Assembly: GCA_046349435.1 (NCBI GenBank)
Contig: JAXMCI010000002.1
Coordinates: forward strand, 248,001 to 312,000
Direction of reading: 5' to 3'
DNA: 64,000 nucleotides
Source: JAXMCI01 sp046349435
Lineage (GTDB): Bacteria; Pseudomonadota; Alphaproteobacteria; Dongiales; Dongiaceae
The first letter of the stretch is position 1. Each line of letters opens with the position of its first letter. Both the position numbers and the translations under genes were made by a program. Below the pieces are notes generated by a model that worked only from the letters and a program-made list of their open reading frames with translations, had not been told where the DNA came from and did no database searches. Positions 61,881 through 64,000 of the stretch are shown piece after piece.

Positions 61881-64000
61881 CCGCACGCCCGGGGTCGGCC
61901 GGCTCGCGCTGGCTGGCCGTCCTGCCGCTGGCGCTGGCGACGCTGGCCAGCCTCGCCCTGCTGCTCTATGCCGGCTACGGCGAGGGCCGCCGCGTCTATG
62001 TCCAGCTCCGGCTGGAGCGCATCGCCGCGCTCGGCGAGGTGCTGGCCAGCAGCATGGAGACCTTCACCCAGACCGGCCTGCCGGTGCGGCAGTTCGCCGG
62101 CTTCGAGGCGCAGGCCGCCGCGCTCAACGCCGCCGGCCCGTCGATCCTGGCGGTGCGCGTGCTCGACCCGGCCGGCCGCACGGTGTTCGAGCAGCCGGCC
62201 GGGGCGGCGACCCCCGCCGCCGGGCACCCGGCGCGCTATGCGCTGAGCGAGCCCGGCAGCGAGGTCTGGCAGGCCGGCGACCGGCTCAGGGTGCTGCTGC
62301 CGGTCCGCGACAAGATGGCGGTCGCCGCCACCATCGCCATCGATGTCGACGAGGCCGCGCTGGTCCGCCCCGTCGCCGCCGCGCTGTGGCCGGCGCTGCT
62401 GGTGGCGGCCGCCGGCGGGCTGCTGTTCCTGCTGGTCGAGCTCGGCGCCGCCGGCCGCTCCGGCCGCTTCGCCCGGCTGGCGCCCAGCCTGGTCTTCGCC
62501 GGCGCCTTCATCGCCGTCGCCGGCACCGTCACCGCGGGGCTGTTCGGCCTCTATGACGAGGGCGTCCGCGGCAAGACCGCGGCGCTCGCCCAGTCGATCG
62601 CCCACCGGCTCTCCGCCGCCACCGAGATCGGCATCGACTTCTCCTCCTTCTCCGAGCTCGGCGAGGCCTTCGCCGTCTATCGCCGGATCGACCCCGACAT
62701 CCGCCGGGTCACCCTGGTCGACGACGGCAAGGTGCTGGTCGACAGCGCCGCCGCCGCTGCCGGCCGGCCCTACCGCCCCGACGCCGACGTCTACGAGTTC
62801 TCGGTGCCGCTCGCCGAGCGCGCCGACCTCGGCATCGCCGTGGCGCTGCCCAAGGCTGTGGTGCTGCGGGCGATGTGGCGCAACGGCAAGAACTTCCTGG
62901 CGCTGTTCCTGGCCTGCGGGCTGGTCGGCTACATGCTGCTGCCGGCGAGCCGCGCGCTGGCCGCCCGGCCGGCCGGGGCGGACCCCGCCGCCGCTGCCGA
63001 GCGCCGGCTGGCGATCGTCAAGGCGGCCTACTTCCTCGGCGTCTTCGTCGACGCCATCGGGCTCTCCTTCCTGCCGCAATGGGCGACGACCGCGGCGACG
63101 GCGGCCGGGCTGTCGCCGGCCGCCGGCTCGCTGCCCTTCACCCTCTCCTTCGTCTTCCTCACCGCGGCGCTGCTGCCGGCCGGCCGCTACGCCGTGCACG
63201 GCGACCTGCGGCGGATGATGCTGGCCGGGCTGGCCTGTACGGCGGCCGGGGCCGTGCTGATCTTCGCCTGGCCCGGCTTCGTCGCGATCTGCGCCGGCCG
63301 CAGCCTGTCCGGCCTCGGCCAGGCGCTGCTGCTGGTCGCGGTGCAATCCTACGGCCTGTCGAGCTCGGCGGGCGGCCGCCAGGCCCGCGCCGTCGGCGTC
63401 CAGGTCGAGGCCTTCTCCGGCGGGCTGATCTGCGGCACCACCATCGGCGGCCTGCTCGCCGCGCTGCTCGACGAGCGCCGCGTCTTCCTGATCGGCGGCG
63501 GGCTCGGCCTGGCGGCGCTGCTCTACGCGGTGTCCTGCATCGCGCCCGGCGGCGCCGAGCGCCGGGCCGGGGCGCCGCGGGCGCTGCTCGCCGACCTGCG
63601 TGCCGCGCTGCTCGATGCCGGCTTCCTCAAGACCCTGTTCCTCGGCGGCGTCGGCAAGTTCGTCTTCGCCGGCGTCGCCATGTTCGCGGTGCCGCTGATC
63701 CTGCGCGAGCGCGGCTACGCCAAGGAGGATGTCGGCCAGGTCATGACGCTCTATGCCCTGGCCGTGCTCGGCGCCACCTTGCTGGCGACGCGGCTCGCCG
63801 ACCGGCTGGGCGGCGCCGGGGCGGTGCTGCTGCTGGGCAGCGTCGTGGCCGGGCTCGGCATGGCCCTGGTCGGGCTGGTCAATGCCGGCCCCGGCCCGGA
63901 GCCCGCCTGGCTCGCCGCCGCCGCGGCGGCGCTCGCCGGCCTGCCGGTGCCGGCGATCCTGCTCACCATCCTGGGCGTGCTGGCGATGGGCGTCTCGCAG
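61877..64000 (+). CDS. Two-sensor-domain plus MFS transporter fusion (3' end cut)
   Basis: 708 codons are open to the window end. Helices at about 12-32 and 163-185 enclose a periplasmic sensor-like region (ALGEVLASSMETFTQTG, ILAVRVLDPAGRTVFEQ, VAATIAIDVDEAALV). Helices at about 205-223 and 338-353 enclose a second (IGIDFSSFSELGEAFAVYRR, VTLVDDGKVLVDS). From about 380 an MFS permease follows (YFLGVFVDAIGLSFLPQW, ICAGRSLSGLGQALLLVAV, LGGVGKFVFAGVAMFAVPLI). The gene overlaps the adenylate cyclase (ATGA at 61877). Sensors fused to an MFS carrier are rare; sensing and transport may be joined, and the cyclase may be its partner (inference). Confidence 0.85.
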   Translation, partial: MTARPGSAGSRWLAVLPLALATLASLALLLYAGYGEGRRVYVQLRLERIAALGEVLASSMETFTQTGLPVRQFAGFEAQAAALNAAGPSILAVRVLDPAGRTVFEQPAGAATPAAGHPARYALSEPGSEVWQAGDRLRVLLPVRDKMAVAATIAIDVDEAALVRPVAAALWPALLVAAAGGLLFLLVELGAAGRSGRFARLAPSLVFAGAFIAVAGTVTAGLFGLYDEGVRGKTAALAQSIAHRLSAATEIGIDFSSFSELGEAFAVYRRIDPDIRRVTLVDDGKVLVDSAAAAAGRPYRPDADVYEFSVPLAERADLGIAVALPKAVVLRAMWRNGKNFLALFLACGLVGYMLLPASRALAARPAGADPAAAAERRLAIVKAAYFLGVFVDAIGLSFLPQWATTAATAAGLSPAAGSLPFTLSFVFLTAALLPAGRYAVHGDLRRMMLAGLACTAAGAVLIFAWPGFVAICAGRSLSGLGQALLLVAVQSYGLSSSAGGRQARAVGVQVEAFSGGLICGTTIGGLLAALLDERRVFLIGGGLGLAALLYAVSCIAPGGAERRAGAPRALLADLRAALLDAGFLKTLFLGGVGKFVFAGVAMFAVPLILRERGYAKEDVGQVMTLYALAVLGATLLATRLADRLGGAGAVLLLGSVVAGLGMALVGLVNAGPGPEPAWLAAAAAALAGLPVPAILLTILGVLAMGVSQ

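Overview
The window is a chromosomal segment of very high GC (roughly 70 percent), with tightly packed genes, frequent 4-base ATGA/GTGA overlaps and dispersed C-rich palindromic repeats. The gene content points to an alphaproteobacterium, probably of the Rhodospirillales kind. Supporting points are a 41-residue cysteine-poor L36, an FnrN-type regulator with TTGAY-N4-RTCAA boxes, maltose-type polyol transport with two unequal ATPases, an EryA/EryB-like pair, and DUF1127 and DUF2267 proteins. No tRNA, rRNA, CRISPR array or intact insertion sequence was seen.

Layout. (1) 1-14.5 kb, plus strand: one long catabolic run. It holds a cut binding protein, two permeases and two ATPases of an ABC importer, an erythritol-kinase-like FGGY kinase, a 2-hydroxyacid dehydrogenase, a class II aldolase, a GlpD/EryB-like dehydrogenase, a short FGGY kinase, a HAD phosphatase, a second aldolase-fold protein and glycerate 2-kinase. 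Together they look like uptake, phosphorylation, oxidation and cleavage of a polyol. (2) 14.5-23.2 kb: a histidine-kinase remnant, a LOG protein, then on the minus strand a two-gene unit that is the most unusual part of the window: an amidase + alpha/beta-hydrolase + caspase fusion (928 aa) followed 4 bp later by a cytosolic thermolysin-like metallopeptidase. After it comes a PhyH dioxygenase / RraA-like / dehydrogenase operon. (3) 23.2-43.3 kb: a stress and low-oxygen island with an FtsH paralogue, a lone GroEL, PHA synthase, an MgtA-type ATPase, DUF2267 and small proteins, and an FnrN-type [4Fe-4S] regulator. FNR-like boxes lie upstream of at least five of these units, so the regulator probably controls the island. 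The island also holds decayed material: a binding-protein fragment, and a tandem duplication of the ATPase tail plus broken aldehyde dehydrogenase copies. Exported MsrB/MsrA, an unknown multi-spanning membrane protein and a GntR/BenE divergent pair lie inside it. (4) 43.3-48.6 kb: LysR, DUF1127, an amino-acid-oxidase-like flavoprotein, DUF1398 with MarR, a MATE pump, and rpmJ with a clear promoter and terminator. (5) 48.9-59.5 kb: glycolate oxidase GlcDEF, a TPR protein, RarD, pyruvate kinase, a frameshifted GntR regulator, an EamA permease, a DapA-like lyase and a thioredoxin-like protein. (6) 59.7-64.0 kb: a Cache/HAMP adenylate cyclase overlapping a large fusion of two extracytoplasmic sensor-like regions with an MFS transporter, which runs off the window.

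The catabolic parts may connect: cleavage of a ketose phosphate would give DHAP plus a small aldehyde, whose acid (glycolate or glycerate) could pass to GlcDEF or glycerate kinase and on to pyruvate kinase. That link is inference. Several single-base frameshifts (first permease, GntR at 56.4 kb, binding-protein remnant) could be real decay or base errors in GC-rich sequence.
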